Below, one piece after another: positions 33,316-41,803 of a stretch of 64,000 bases of DNA. The DNA is from Fibrobacterota bacterium. Its GTDB lineage: Bacteria; Fibrobacterota; Fibrobacteria; UBA11236. The notes beneath the pieces were generated by a model. The model had not been told where the DNA came from, did no database searches, and saw nothing but the letters and a program-made list of their open reading frames with translations. The DNA is taken from NCBI GenBank assembly GCA_028287465.1, contig JAQBPO010000028.1:31860-95859 (forward strand). The letters are read 5' to 3'. Within the stretch, counting starts at the first letter, position 1. Each line of letters opens with the position of its first letter. The position numbers and the translations under genes were made by a program.

Positions 33316-35943
33316 CTAGAACCGCAAGAGCATGCTGAACCGCTTCTGATTGTTGCGGATGCCGTTGTCGAAGCTCTTGATGAAGGTGCCGTCCACCTGC
33401 AGGATGTCCGAAATCAGGAAGCCGAGCCCGAGATCCAGCTCGTACCGCTTGCCGCTCTGATCGTAAAGGTAGCCCGTGCGGAAGGCCGCCACGTTGGCAT
33501 AGACGTACTCCATGCCCGTATTGAACACGCTCTGGCGCACGTTCTCCTCCCAGGTCGCCATGGCGCCATGGTTCTTGTCGTCGAAGGGGAAGACCAGATC
33601 CTTCCAGGCCCCGATGTAGACGGGCGAGGCCTCGTTGCCTTCGCGGTAGACGGCTTCGCGGTTGGCGTCCGCGGCCACGGTCAGGCGATGGTTGGGGGTG
33701 TGGACCAATTCGTAGGCGGCGCCCAGCTTCCAGGTGAAGGGGATGGGATCGGCCTGGGCCTGGTCCACGTAGAAGACGGCCGGGCCCATGTTCTGCAGGA
33801 CCAGGGCCAGACTGAGGCCTTTGACGGCCGCGAGCTTCCAGAGGAGGCCCGCGTCCACGGCGTAGCTGACGGCGATGCCGTCCGTCTTCTCGCCGCTCGA
33901 GGTGATGCCCTGGGCGAGCGCGGAATAGATGAACTTGGCGTTGAGTCCCAGGCCCAGGTTCTTGTTGAGCCGCGTGCCGTAACTGAGGGCGCCCACGAGT
34001 TCGTAGGAATCGAACTTGGCGATCTCCTGGCCGTCGGAGTTGGTCTGGTTGTTCTGCCCGAAGGAGACGTAATTGACGAAGCCGCCCACGGTGCCCCATT
34101 CCTCGACCGGGAAGGTCGCTCCCATGAAGGCATGGTACAGGTCGGGAAGGTTCAGGACGGGAAGGAGGCTCTCGTAGAAGAAGCCCACCTGGGCCTTGGC
34201 GCTGTTGTAGCGTTCGATGCCCGCGTCCGTGACGAACCAGATATCCGGTCCCTGGGCCTTGACCTCGTGGACGCTCTTGTCCGCCAGGCCGTTGCCGGTA
34301 TGGAAATGGACCCAGTCCGCGCGGCCGTCGTCCTTGCCGGCTTCTTCGCCCTTCTTCGCCTGTTGGCGGCCCTTGGCATTGGTGTACTTGGGCGTGTACT
34401 TCCAGGCGCCCTCGTTGGTGCCGATCCAGATATGCCCGTCCTCGTCGAGGGCCAGGGAGCGGAGCTCCTGCTTCTTGAAGTGGATCTTCTCCCAGACGCG
34501 CAGGGCGGTGTAATGGGACATGCCCCCTTTATGGGCGGCCCAGACATGGCCGTCCTTGTCGAGCAGGATCTTGGTGACGGAGGAATCGATGAGGCCGTCG
34601 GCGGTGTTGAAGAGCTTCCACTTGGCCGCCCCGGCGGAGGACTTGGGCGGGGTATAGCGCGCGATCCCGGCATCCTTCAGGGCCACGTAGATTTCGTCGA
34701 GATTCTCGTTGGAGGCGATCGCGGTTACATGCTGGCTGGGCAGCAGGTTCTGCCCGCGGCGGGTGATGGAGGTCTTCTTGTACTCGTAGAGGCCGTCCTC
34801 GGAGCCGATCCAGATGCTGCTGCCCTTGACGGTCAGGGCGGTGATCCCCAGCTTGCGGAAGGCCGCGGAGCCTTCCCCGGAAGCCATGGCCTCGGCCTTG
34901 GCCTTGGACGCGAGCGAGTCGGAGGCGTTGGCCACCTCTTCCATGATCTCGTTCCTGGCATGGGTCGCCAGAGAATCGTACAGGGTCTTGGCCAAGGCGT
35001 GGCGGTTCAGGGAATCCGAAGCGGCGTTGCGGGCATTGGCCTTCTTGGCGGAGTCGGTCCGGGCGGCCTTGGAGGTGTCGGCGGCGATCTTGACCCGGGC
35101 GGCGGCGAGGGTGTCGGCCAGGGCCCGGAAGGCGGCGGTATCGAGGGCGGCGACCTTGGCGGCGGCTTCGGCGTTGCGGGCGTCCGCGCCCTTGATGGAG
35201 GCGGTGTCGCCCCCGAGGTAGGTGAAACCCGGTTCCTTGTCGAAGGATTTCCAGCCCGAACCGTCGAAGCGGTAGAGGCCTCCGGTGGTCCCGACCCACA
35301 GGCGATCCGTATTGTCCATGGCCAGGGAAGTCACGCTTTCGCCGGGGAAGAGCAGGTTATAGGGCAGCTTGAGGCTGATGAGATCCTCTTCGTCCTGCTT
35401 GCTCGTGATCTTGTTGTAGGCCTTGACCCGCTTGACCAGGCTGTCGAGGTCGTCCCCGGTGCCGGCATAGCGGCGCACGATCTTCTCGATCTGATCGCCC
35501 TGTTCCATCACGTACTCGTGGTACTCGCGCCAATACTTGCCGTTGTACAGCAAGAGGCCGTCCTTGGCTCCCGCCCAGACGGTGGATTTCAGGAGGAAGC
35601 CGGATCGGGGCTTGGTGGCGAGGGCCGTGAACTCCCGGGTCATCTTCACGCCGCTGCGGGAATAGGTCTTGGGGAGCACGAGCTCCCATTCGTTGGAGAG
35701 GGGGCCGAAGGCCATGCCGGCCGGGTTCCAGAAGGTGCCGAAGACGTCGTCCGCAAGGGCTACTGCGGTTTCGCCCATGCCCAGCTGGCGCGCCCCGACG
35801 GGCATTACCAGGGTGATTACGGCGGAGCCGCCTTGGGCCCGCGACTCCAGCGCGGGGAAGAGGACGGAAAGGGCCGAGACGGCCAGGAGGGAAAGGGAAG
35901 GGACGTAACGGATGCTGGGACGGGGACGCTTAAAGCTTGACAA
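33316..35943 (-). CDS. PorV/PorQ-family outer-membrane protein with inserted beta-propeller and coiled coil
   Basis: An 875-residue protein. The signal peptide covers residues 1-37; it is followed by the PorV opening VMPVGARQLGMGETAVALADD and FGTFWNPAGMA. Instead of continuing the barrel, residues about 115-250 and 365-595 hold two-component-regulator-propeller blades (RLWVGTTGGLYRFDG, SSIWIGSEDGLYEY, GHIWIGTNEGAWKY). An Ala-rich coiled coil occupies about 250-355. The barrel resumes near 598 with LPDLYHAFMGA and GTVGGFVNYVSFGQ, and ends in an aromatic strand RFSMLLRF. In the type IX secretion system PorV shuttles cargo. The start is TTG 35943 with GGAG upstream, overlapping the preceding gene by 14 bases. 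Confidence 0.8.
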   Translation of the reverse strand: MSSFKRPRPSIRYVPSLSLLAVSALSVLFPALESRAQGGSAVITLVMPVGARQLGMGETAVALADDVFGTFWNPAGMAFGPLSNEWELVLPKTYSRSGVKMTREFTALATKPRSGFLLKSTVWAGAKDGLLLYNGKYWREYHEYVMEQGDQIEKIVRRYAGTGDDLDSLVKRVKAYNKITSKQDEEDLISLKLPYNLLFPGESVTSLAMDNTDRLWVGTTGGLYRFDGSGWKSFDKEPGFTYLGGDTASIKGADARNAEAAAKVAALDTAAFRALADTLAAARVKIAADTSKAARTDSAKKANARNAASDSLNRHALAKTLYDSLATHARNEIMEEVANASDSLASKAKAEAMASGEGSAAFRKLGITALTVKGSSIWIGSEDGLYEYKKTSITRRGQNLLPSQHVTAIASNENLDEIYVALKDAGIARYTPPKSSAGAAKWKLFNTADGLIDSSVTKILLDKDGHVWAAHKGGMSHYTALRVWEKIHFKKQELRSLALDEDGHIWIGTNEGAWKYTPKYTNAKGRQQAKKGEEAGKDDGRADWVHFHTGNGLADKSVHEVKAQGPDIWFVTDAGIERYNSAKAQVGFFYESLLPVLNLPDLYHAFMGATFPVEEWGTVGGFVNYVSFGQNNQTNSDGQEIAKFDSYELVGALSYGTRLNKNLGLGLNAKFIYSALAQGITSSGEKTDGIAVSYAVDAGLLWKLAAVKGLSLALVLQNMGPAVFYVDQAQADPIPFTWKLGAAYELVHTPNHRLTVAADANREAVYREGNEASPVYIGAWKDLVFPFDDKNHGAMATWEENVRQSVFNTGMEYVYANVAAFRTGYLYDQSGKRYELDLGLGFLISDILQVDGTFIKSFDNGIRNNQKRFSMLLRF

Positions 35944-36514
35944 CGATTCTCCAATCCGGCGTAAGATACTTACCGTTCACGGGCAGAATCGGAGTCCAGG
36001 CGGCATTCTCATTGCCGGCGCTCCAGGCTTCCTTGGTCACCAGCTGGACCCCGCATCCCAGATGGAAGGGCGGGATCAATTGCACATGGTTGTGGAGCTG
36101 CTCACGGGTTACGTAGGCATCGCCGCCGAACATCGCGCATGTCCTCTGGCATTTCGCCGGGACCTGGTACCGATAGGTCTGGATTCCCTCTCTATCCCCT
36201 TTTTCGATGTTATTAATACTAATATTCGCCTGCCGCCGCCACTCGTCCAGGTACTGCGCGGCCGACCCATTGGCCGCCGCGGCCTGTTCCGAAGCCAATA
36301 CCAATTGAACTTGCTCCTGGGGAGGTTCGCGCTCCTGGAGTTCCTTGCGCGGGGAGCGCCGGATCAGCGAATACACGCCGCTGGCGTATATGGGGGAGGA
36401 ATCGTCCTGGGATTGCCGGTCGCCCGAGCCTTTTTTCAGGAACATGGACAGGGCGGCGCCCAGGATCAGGATGATGAGACCCAGCAGGATCCAGAACAAG
36501 GCCGATAGAATCAT
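35930..36514 (-). CDS. single-span membrane protein of unknown function, upstream partner of PorV-like gene
   Basis: A 194-residue protein: an N-terminal membrane helix (residues 2-26, LSALFWILLGLIILILGAALSMF), a polar linker rich in Gln/Glu, then a compact C-terminal domain. The latter contains AKCQRTCAMFGGDAYVTREQL and IPPFHLGCGVQLV. Three Cys plus His residues in a C-x3-C ... H-x2-C-like arrangement suggest a metal site or disulfides. No family recognised. Its 3' end overlaps the TTG start of the PorV-like gene by 14 bases, so the two are an operon and may work together in the envelope. Confidence 0.65.
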   Translation of the reverse strand: MILSALFWILLGLIILILGAALSMFLKKGSGDRQSQDDSSPIYASGVYSLIRRSPRKELQEREPPQEQVQLVLASEQAAAANGSAAQYLDEWRRQANISINNIEKGDREGIQTYRYQVPAKCQRTCAMFGGDAYVTREQLHNHVQLIPPFHLGCGVQLVTKEAWSAGNENAAWTPILPVNGKYLTPDWRIVVKL

Positions 36515-36665
36515 GTCATTACCCTCTACAATCGGCTTAAAAACCTAAAAAATACATCCGTTTACCAGGTATGATGGCATAGCGGGGGGGAGAAATCCCG
36601 GGTTTTGAGGGGAAGACTCCGGAGGCGATTCCGCTGGCCAGGGACCGGGAGCCGGGACCCTCGCC

Positions 36666-37982
36666 TCAAGGAAGCTCGGTCTTTCCGCTCCATGACAACT
36701 TCGCCACCGCCTCCACATGGGCCGTCTGCGGGTAGAAATCGAAAAGCCTGAGGTCGTCCAGGGTGAAGCCGTTGGCGACCAGGGCCTTGAGATCCCGGGC
36801 CAGGGTGACCGGGTTGCAGGAGACATAGACGAGCTTTCCCGGTTTCTTGGCGATCAGGAACTCCTTCACGGCGGCGTCCAGGCCGTCGCGGGGCGGATCG
36901 ACCACGATGGCGTCCGGCCGGCTGGCGGAAAGGTAGCCCCGTTCCTCCCGGAGCAGGTCCTCGAGACGGCCGCGCAGGAAGGAATGAGTATCCCCGATGT
37001 TACCCAGGGCGTATTCCAGGGAGATGGGGTTCTCTTCCACCGCCAGCACCCGCTTGAACCGGTCCTTGAGGAAGGCGCCGAAGAGCCCCACTCCGCAATA
37101 CAGATCCAGGGCCTCCTCGCCGGACAGGCCGTCCAAGGCGAACGGGATGAGTTTTTCGATCATCTCCAGGTTGCTCTGGAAGAAGCAGCGCAGGTCGAAC
37201 CGTATGAGCTTGCCCAGGATGGGCGCGGAGATGACGCCATTGGTGCCGTCCACGCGCGGCCCCAGGTATTCGGGAACGGGTTTCCGTTCCGCCTCGCCCC
37301 CGCCTTTCGGGATGATGACGCCGGGGCCGGTGGCGCCGGGCTCATCGCTGATCAGGAAATCCCCCTGGCCGTCCGGCAGGGGATGGGTCCAGGCGGAATA
37401 GCGTTGGCTGTACCGGTTGGCGGTCCCGGGAACCGCGTCCTTGGCGGGCCTCGTCGCCTGGACGGCCGGGGGCGCGAACAGGGTGTCGAAGGCCTCGTTC
37501 GAGACCGGGCAGGCGGTGATGGGGACGATGGCGTGGCTCGTGCGCGCCAGGAAGCCGCCTTCCCCGCCGGGCCCGCGATGGACCTGGATGCGGTTGCGGT
37601 AACGCCAGGGTTTCCCCGCTTCGATGGCCAGGCCCGGAAAGGAAATGCCTCCGGTACGGCGCAGGGCGTCCTCGACGATGGCGGCCTTGTGGCGCAATTG
37701 CGCGGGGTAATCCATATGCTGCCAGTCGCATCCGCCGCACCGGCCGAAGACGGGGCAGGGCGGTTTGATGCGATCCGGGGAAGGCTCGAGGATTTCCGAG
37801 ATTTCAGCGCGGGCGAAATCCTTCTTGGACTCGATGAGCCGCACGCGGACCTTTTCCCCGGGCAGGGCCATCGGCACGAAGATGACCTTGCCTTCGTGGC
37901 GGGCCAGACCGTCCCCTCCAGGGACCAATTTATCGATCGTGATTTCGAGGTCCCGGATCGGACCCGTTGGGATATTCGGCAT
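36666..37982 (-). CDS. 23S rRNA uracil-5 methyltransferase, RlmD/RumA-like
   Basis: A 438-residue enzyme. An N-terminal TRAM domain (residues about 8-65, ITIDKLVPGGDGLARHEGKVIFV) is followed by the iron-sulfur ligands CPVFGRCGGCDWQH near 76-89. The SAM domain has EALDLYCGVGLFGAFLKD, AVEENPISLEYA and VVDPPRDGLD, and the catalytic Cys in KLVYVSCNPVTLARDLK. The C-terminal base is HVEAVAKL. This is the TrmA/RumA family that methylates uracil in 23S rRNA or tRNA; which position cannot be told. Gly/Pro-rich insert at about 205-245 is lineage-specific. Confidence 0.9.
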   Translation of the reverse strand: MPNIPTGPIRDLEITIDKLVPGGDGLARHEGKVIFVPMALPGEKVRVRLIESKKDFARAEISEILEPSPDRIKPPCPVFGRCGGCDWQHMDYPAQLRHKAAIVEDALRRTGGISFPGLAIEAGKPWRYRNRIQVHRGPGGEGGFLARTSHAIVPITACPVSNEAFDTLFAPPAVQATRPAKDAVPGTANRYSQRYSAWTHPLPDGQGDFLISDEPGATGPGVIIPKGGGEAERKPVPEYLGPRVDGTNGVISAPILGKLIRFDLRCFFQSNLEMIEKLIPFALDGLSGEEALDLYCGVGLFGAFLKDRFKRVLAVEENPISLEYALGNIGDTHSFLRGRLEDLLREERGYLSASRPDAIVVDPPRDGLDAAVKEFLIAKKPGKLVYVSCNPVTLARDLKALVANGFTLDDLRLFDFYPQTAHVEAVAKLSWSGKTELP

Positions 37983-38122
37983 GTGCCCTACAAAGTATCA
38001 ATCCGCGTCCCTGATTCCCGGTTATTCTCCGGCTTCCTCCCGCCGGACCCGGCAATGGAAGGGGAATAGGCGGATAAATATTACCTTGCCTTGACCCAAC
38101 CCACCCCCGCTCCGGAGGCCGC

Positions 38123-39184
38123 ATGTCCCCATTCAGAAAGCCTTTCCCGCTCCCGCGGCCCTCGCGTCTCCCGGGCTTTAGCGCTCCCACCCGGTCCTTC
38201 CCCGGAAGCGTCTTGGCGCTGCTGGCCATGTTGGCCCCGCTGGCCCTGCTCCCGGCCCCCTCCGCGGCTTCGAAAGCCCCCCATGAGGATACCCTGGCCG
38301 CCCCCGCCGTGGACAGCGCCATGGCCAGGCTCTACGAAGAAGAGGGGAAGCTGCAGTACCGGACCGGCGAGATCAAGCTGAAGGATGATCTGGCCATCTT
38401 GCGCCTGCCTCCCGGCTATCGCTACCTGGATGAAGCGCAGACGGAAAAGGTCCTGACCGAGATGTGGGGCAACCCTTCCGGCAGCGGCACCCTGGGCATG
38501 ATCCTGGCCCCGGGCATGTCGCCCTTGGCGGTGGACTCCTGGGCCGTGATCGTGGAATACAGCGACGACGGTTACGTGAAGGACGACGATGCCGACAAGA
38601 TCAAATACGACGACCTCCTGAAGGACATGCAAAAGGCCACGGAGGAAGCCAACCCGGAGCGCGAGAAGGGCGGCTATTCGGCCATGCACTTGGTGGGCTG
38701 GGCCGAGAAACCGTATTACGACAAAGAGGCCCACAAGCTGCATTGGGCCAAGGAACTGAGCATCGAAGGGGGCAAGGAGAACTCCCTCAACTACAATATC
38801 CGCATCCTGGGCCGCAAGGGCGTGCTCGTCCTGAACGCCGTGTCCTCCATGTCCGTGTTCCCGGCGGTAAAGGAAGGCGTGAAGCCCATCCTGGCCGCGG
38901 TGGACTTCCAGGGGGGCCATAAATACTCCGAGTTCGATCCCAAACTGGACAAGGTGGCCACCTACGGCATCGGAGGCCTGGTGGCGGGCGGCATCCTGGC
39001 CAAGGTGGGATTCTTCAAACTGCTGCTGGTGGGCCTATTGGCCCTCAAGAAATTCCTCATCATCGGGGTCATCGCCTTGGTCGCCCTGGTCAAGCGTTTC
39101 TTCAAGGGCCCGGCGGAGCAGAAGGAAGTGTCGGACATGGTGCGGGAGATTCCCGAGGAGAAGAAGGACTCGGCGAAGACTTGA
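38123..39184 (+). CDS. DUF2167 membrane protein
   Basis: A 353-residue protein preceded by GGAGGCCGC. A signal/anchor region (residues about 30-55) is followed by a periplasmic DUF2167 domain: IKLKDDLAILRLPPGYRYLDEAQTEKVLTEMWGNP, then LGMILAPGMSP, WAVIVEYSDDGYVKDDDADKI, LVGWAEKPYYDKEAHKLHWAKEL and ENSLNYNIRILGRKGVLVLNAV. Two C-terminal hydrophobic helices (about 285-330) with Gly-rich turns anchor it in the inner membrane. The family occurs in many proteobacteria and has no established role. It stands alone, before the pentanucleotide repeat. Confidence 0.85.
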   Translation: MSPFRKPFPLPRPSRLPGFSAPTRSFPGSVLALLAMLAPLALLPAPSAASKAPHEDTLAAPAVDSAMARLYEEEGKLQYRTGEIKLKDDLAILRLPPGYRYLDEAQTEKVLTEMWGNPSGSGTLGMILAPGMSPLAVDSWAVIVEYSDDGYVKDDDADKIKYDDLLKDMQKATEEANPEREKGGYSAMHLVGWAEKPYYDKEAHKLHWAKELSIEGGKENSLNYNIRILGRKGVLVLNAVSSMSVFPAVKEGVKPILAAVDFQGGHKYSEFDPKLDKVATYGIGGLVAGGILAKVGFFKLLLVGLLALKKFLIIGVIALVALVKRFFKGPAEQKEVSDMVREIPEEKKDSAKT

Positions 39185-39315
39185 TTTCAATGACGAGGGG
39201 TAGACTTTACTTTCGCGCCAATCCCCATAATCGGAGCATCCCATTTTCCGAGAAGGCGGACGCGCCTTTGAGGAACCCGGGGATGAAGTTTGTATGTTTC
39301 CCCTGACCCGAACCC

Positions 39316-39375
39316 TCCATTCCATTCCATTCCATTCCATTCCATTCCAATCCATTCCATTCCATTCCATTCCGT
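39316..39375 (+). repeat. (TCCAT)n pentanucleotide tandem repeat, 12 units
   Basis: Twelve tandem 5-base units, ten perfect TCCAT plus variants TCCAA (unit 7) and TCCGT (unit 12). It ends 21 bases before the ATG of the 510-residue gene, in the expected promoter/leader. Because the unit length is not a multiple of three and the array is outside any frame, copy-number change would alter promoter or leader spacing rather than protein sequence. The minus-strand frame through it reads repeated EWNGM, which I regard as accidental. Confidence 0.95.
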
Positions 39376-39396
39376 TGACCGATATTTAAGGCAATC

Positions 39397-40929
39397 ATGG
39401 CATTACCCACCCATGGCTCACTGACAGGCAGTCCTGATGGAATGAATCCGAAGGCGAATGAGGATATATTCGTCAAATCCAAGGGCGGCGGAGCGGGCCG
39501 AAGCCGAAAAGCGGTTCCGGAAGCAGTAGTTGAGGAAGACCCACCGGAAGCCCTTGTCGAGCCACCGAAGGCGAAACCGGAACCAACGGTAACCCTCTCA
39601 AACCCCGCCTGGGGAGGGGAAAAGCCGCTTTTCAACGAGAAGATTTCCGTAAGCGTCCAGGCCGTGGTGCCGGAAGAAATCGCCCACCTTACCCGGATCG
39701 AGTTCAAGTTGATAGCCTTGCCCCCGAACGGGAAGAGGGAGGACATCCGCCCGGTCCAATCAGGCCATCTTGCCGATGGCATCGCCAAAGCCGAGTTCAC
39801 CCTTTATATCCCGCAGTACCGGGAAGACGGAAAGCAGCCGGAAGAATGCAAGTACATCTTTACGGCCAAGCACAGCAAGTCAAAGGAAATCGAAAGCCCC
39901 TCCGTTATCGCGAAGGCCGCGGCGCCCAAGGCTCCCAAAGTCGAAGTTGATGTGGCTGGAGTGGCGGCCGCGAAAAAGAAGACCGATGGAGCCCTGGTCG
40001 TTCGCAATTTCGACGGCAACGGGGCCCCGCGCAAGAAGTTCACGGTCAAGAAAGTGGTGGACCCCGCCGGATTCGCGGGCAGCGTTCTGGTCCAATGCGC
40101 CAGCGACAAGGTCAAGATATTCGATGCCGAAAAGGCGGGAACCCAGATTCAGCTCGACGGCTCGAAAAACAAGTTCGCCAATGCGTCCCTCCCGAAGGAT
40201 CTCTGGGTGGAAGGATTCAAGGCGAGCGATGCCATGGCCGACATTGAGGTTTCGATCGATATCGTCGGCGGAGCCGCAAAGGCCGACTCGTTCAAACTCA
40301 CGGTGCTTTGGGTGGATAAGCCCACGGTGGCATTGGCGGGCGCCATGTCCGCGGACAACGACAAGCGGGACGACTACAAGAACTGGACCAAGGCGGGCAC
40401 CTACGCATTGGGATTGCAGGATTACAACGCCAACTACGGGGCGCGCAAGGGTTGGGGATCCGAAGCCAGCGCCAAGGTGCACCCGGCGGCGTTCAAGTTC
40501 GCGGGCAATGATTTGAAGCTGGAACGGGACTATTATTACCGCGACTACAACGGCAATGCGATCATGGACAAAGGCGATTACACCGCGAACCCGCCCCCCG
40601 GCAACGATACCGGCCCGGCGAACGCGCGTGACGATAATCCCGATCCCAACGGAATCATTTACGACTGGGATGCGGCGGGATTGGGCATTCCCGATAAGCC
40701 GAAAGGGACCATTCTCCGCACACGGAACAACTTCAAGGCGTTCGCGTCCATAACCGTGGAAGGGAAGTCCGTACGGTGCTCGGAAGTACGCGAATACCGC
40801 ATCCGTTTCTCGCAACAGCAAACCAAGGATCCGCACGGCGCGGAATGGAAGGTCATAAACCCTCCCGACTTAGCCGGCGATAACGAGGCCGCGCATGGCA
40901 CGACGAATGTCACCTGGGACCTCAAGTAA
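39397..40929 (+). CDS. hypothetical protein of 510 residues
   Basis: No family recognised. No signal peptide or membrane span. The N-terminus (residues 1-60) is disordered-looking, with Lys, Pro and Glu-rich tracts. Then come beta-rich segments such as PTVTLSNPAWGGEKPLFNEKISVSVQAVVPEEI and two similar modules around residues 190-300. The C-terminal third is rich in Asp, Asn, Tyr and Gly (DYYYRDYNGNAIMDKGDY, then ANARDDNPDPNGIIYDWD), with calcium-loop-like clusters. Base and codon use look less GC-rich than in neighbours, suggesting acquisition. It overlaps the next gene by 35 bases, so the pair is one operon. Surface or effector-like roles are possible but unproven. Confidence 0.65.
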   Translation: MALPTHGSLTGSPDGMNPKANEDIFVKSKGGGAGRSRKAVPEAVVEEDPPEALVEPPKAKPEPTVTLSNPAWGGEKPLFNEKISVSVQAVVPEEIAHLTRIEFKLIALPPNGKREDIRPVQSGHLADGIAKAEFTLYIPQYREDGKQPEECKYIFTAKHSKSKEIESPSVIAKAAAPKAPKVEVDVAGVAAAKKKTDGALVVRNFDGNGAPRKKFTVKKVVDPAGFAGSVLVQCASDKVKIFDAEKAGTQIQLDGSKNKFANASLPKDLWVEGFKASDAMADIEVSIDIVGGAAKADSFKLTVLWVDKPTVALAGAMSADNDKRDDYKNWTKAGTYALGLQDYNANYGARKGWGSEASAKVHPAAFKFAGNDLKLERDYYYRDYNGNAIMDKGDYTANPPPGNDTGPANARDDNPDPNGIIYDWDAAGLGIPDKPKGTILRTRNNFKAFASITVEGKSVRCSEVREYRIRFSQQQTKDPHGAEWKVINPPDLAGDNEAAHGTTNVTWDLK

Positions 40930-41512
40930 GTACGGCGCCATCGCCGGCGGGTTTCTGCTCGCCTGTGCGATGGCCGGATTTTGCGCCGCTCCAACCAAGG
41001 GGAAAAAAGTGTGGAATGATCTGACCTCCGAAGCTCCGGAAACCCGCAAGGCCGCGGCCGCGGAAATCCTGGCGAACCGCCGCGGCGAGAGCGCGAAGAT
41101 CCTGGAGCTCGCGGAAAAACTGATTCCGGTCGAGACCCGCAACGGCACGGTCAAGGATCTGATCCTGCTGTTGGGAAGCCTTCGGGACGCGGAGGCCGTG
41201 CCCTTCCTGGTACGTAACCTTACCTTTTCGGTCTTCTATCGCGAAACGAAACGCCCGCAAACGATCGAGGATCAATTGCCTGCGGTGAAGGCCCTGGCGG
41301 ACATAGGTTCGCCGTCCCTGGAGCCTGTCCTGGCAAGGGCGGAATCCGAAGATGAGGAAATGACGCACAGGGCCGCCGCCTGGATATGGCGTTCCGTGCT
41401 CGGATCCGAGCGGGCCGGTATGGTACTCGAGGAAGAGGCGAAGCGCGCGGCCGACCCCGCCGTAAAGCAACGATTGCGGGCCGTTTCGGGTTTCGTGAAA
41501 ACGCTTCCCTGA
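40895..41512 (+). CDS. secreted HEAT-repeat-like protein, partner of the 510-residue gene
   Basis: A 205-residue protein. A signal peptide (residues about 12-32, GAIAGGFLLACAMAGFCA, possible lipobox at Cys18 or Cys24) precedes an all-helical region with HEAT/PBS-like turns: ETRKAAAAEILANRR, then LILLLGSLRDAEAVPFLVRNL, QLPAVKALADIGSPSLEPVL and EEMTHRAAAWIWRSVLG. HEAT arrays bind proteins. The start at ATG 40895 or 40907 lies within the preceding gene, overlapping by 23-35 bases in a different frame. Cytosolic partner plus exported helical partner is an odd pairing that could represent effector and protector, but this is speculation. Confidence 0.6.
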   Translation: MARRMSPGTSSKYGAIAGGFLLACAMAGFCAAPTKGKKVWNDLTSEAPETRKAAAAEILANRRGESAKILELAEKLIPVETRNGTVKDLILLLGSLRDAEAVPFLVRNLTFSVFYRETKRPQTIEDQLPAVKALADIGSPSLEPVLARAESEDEEMTHRAAAWIWRSVLGSERAGMVLEEEAKRAADPAVKQRLRAVSGFVKTLP

Positions 41513-41572
41513 GGGTGATGCGGTCGATCTGGTCCGGCACCTAAACCCTTAAGATGCTTTGACTCTTTGCCC

Positions 41573-41794
41573 TCAGGTTTTGGCGGTCGGATGCCAAGCC
41601 GGATCTTCCGGCAGGGCCGGGTTCGCCGCCCGTTGTTCCAGGTAGAAGCGGCACTCGCGGCACTTCTTCTCGATGCGCTGGGCCGCGAACCATTCATAAC
41701 AGGGCGTGCTGAATCCCTTCCGGTAGCGCATCTGCTTGTACACGCAGTACGCGCAATCGGTCCCGCACATCACGTCCCAACAGAGCGCGGCCAT
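41573..41794 (-). CDS. small cysteine-rich protein
   Basis: A 73-residue protein with cysteines at 5, 10, 14, 17, 32, 45 and 48 (spacings C-x3-C-x2-C, then C, then C-x2-C), enough for one or two zinc or iron-sulfur sites. The C-x3-C-x2-C spacing equals that of radical-SAM enzymes, but the protein is far too short. AGGA lies before the ATG and it begins 9 bases after the LpoA-like stop codon, so it is the last gene of that cluster. No family recognised. Confidence 0.6.
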   Translation of the reverse strand: MAALCWDVMCGTDCAYCVYKQMRYRKGFSTPCYEWFAAQRIEKKCRECRFYLEQRAANPALPEDPAWHPTAKT

Positions 41795-41803
41795 GGACCG
41801 ATC

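Noticed and set aside
33568..35940. 790-codon plus-strand open frame opposite the PorV-like gene
   Set aside because: Low-complexity Gly/Val/Glu composition typical of an antisense frame; no signal, motif or start signal.
39035..39370. Minus-strand frame encoding EWNGM repeats through the TCCAT array
   Set aside because: The repeats follow directly from the pentanucleotide array; the rest of the frame is antisense to the DUF2167 gene.
39316..39375. Contamination by human satellite DNA, which also has ATTCC repeats
   Set aside because: The array is short, contains variant units and is seamlessly flanked by bacterial coding sequence on both sides, so an intrinsic repeat is more likely.
41573..41794. 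Radical-SAM enzyme suggested by C-x3-C-x2-C
   Set aside because: The protein is only 73 residues and lacks the barrel needed for SAM chemistry.
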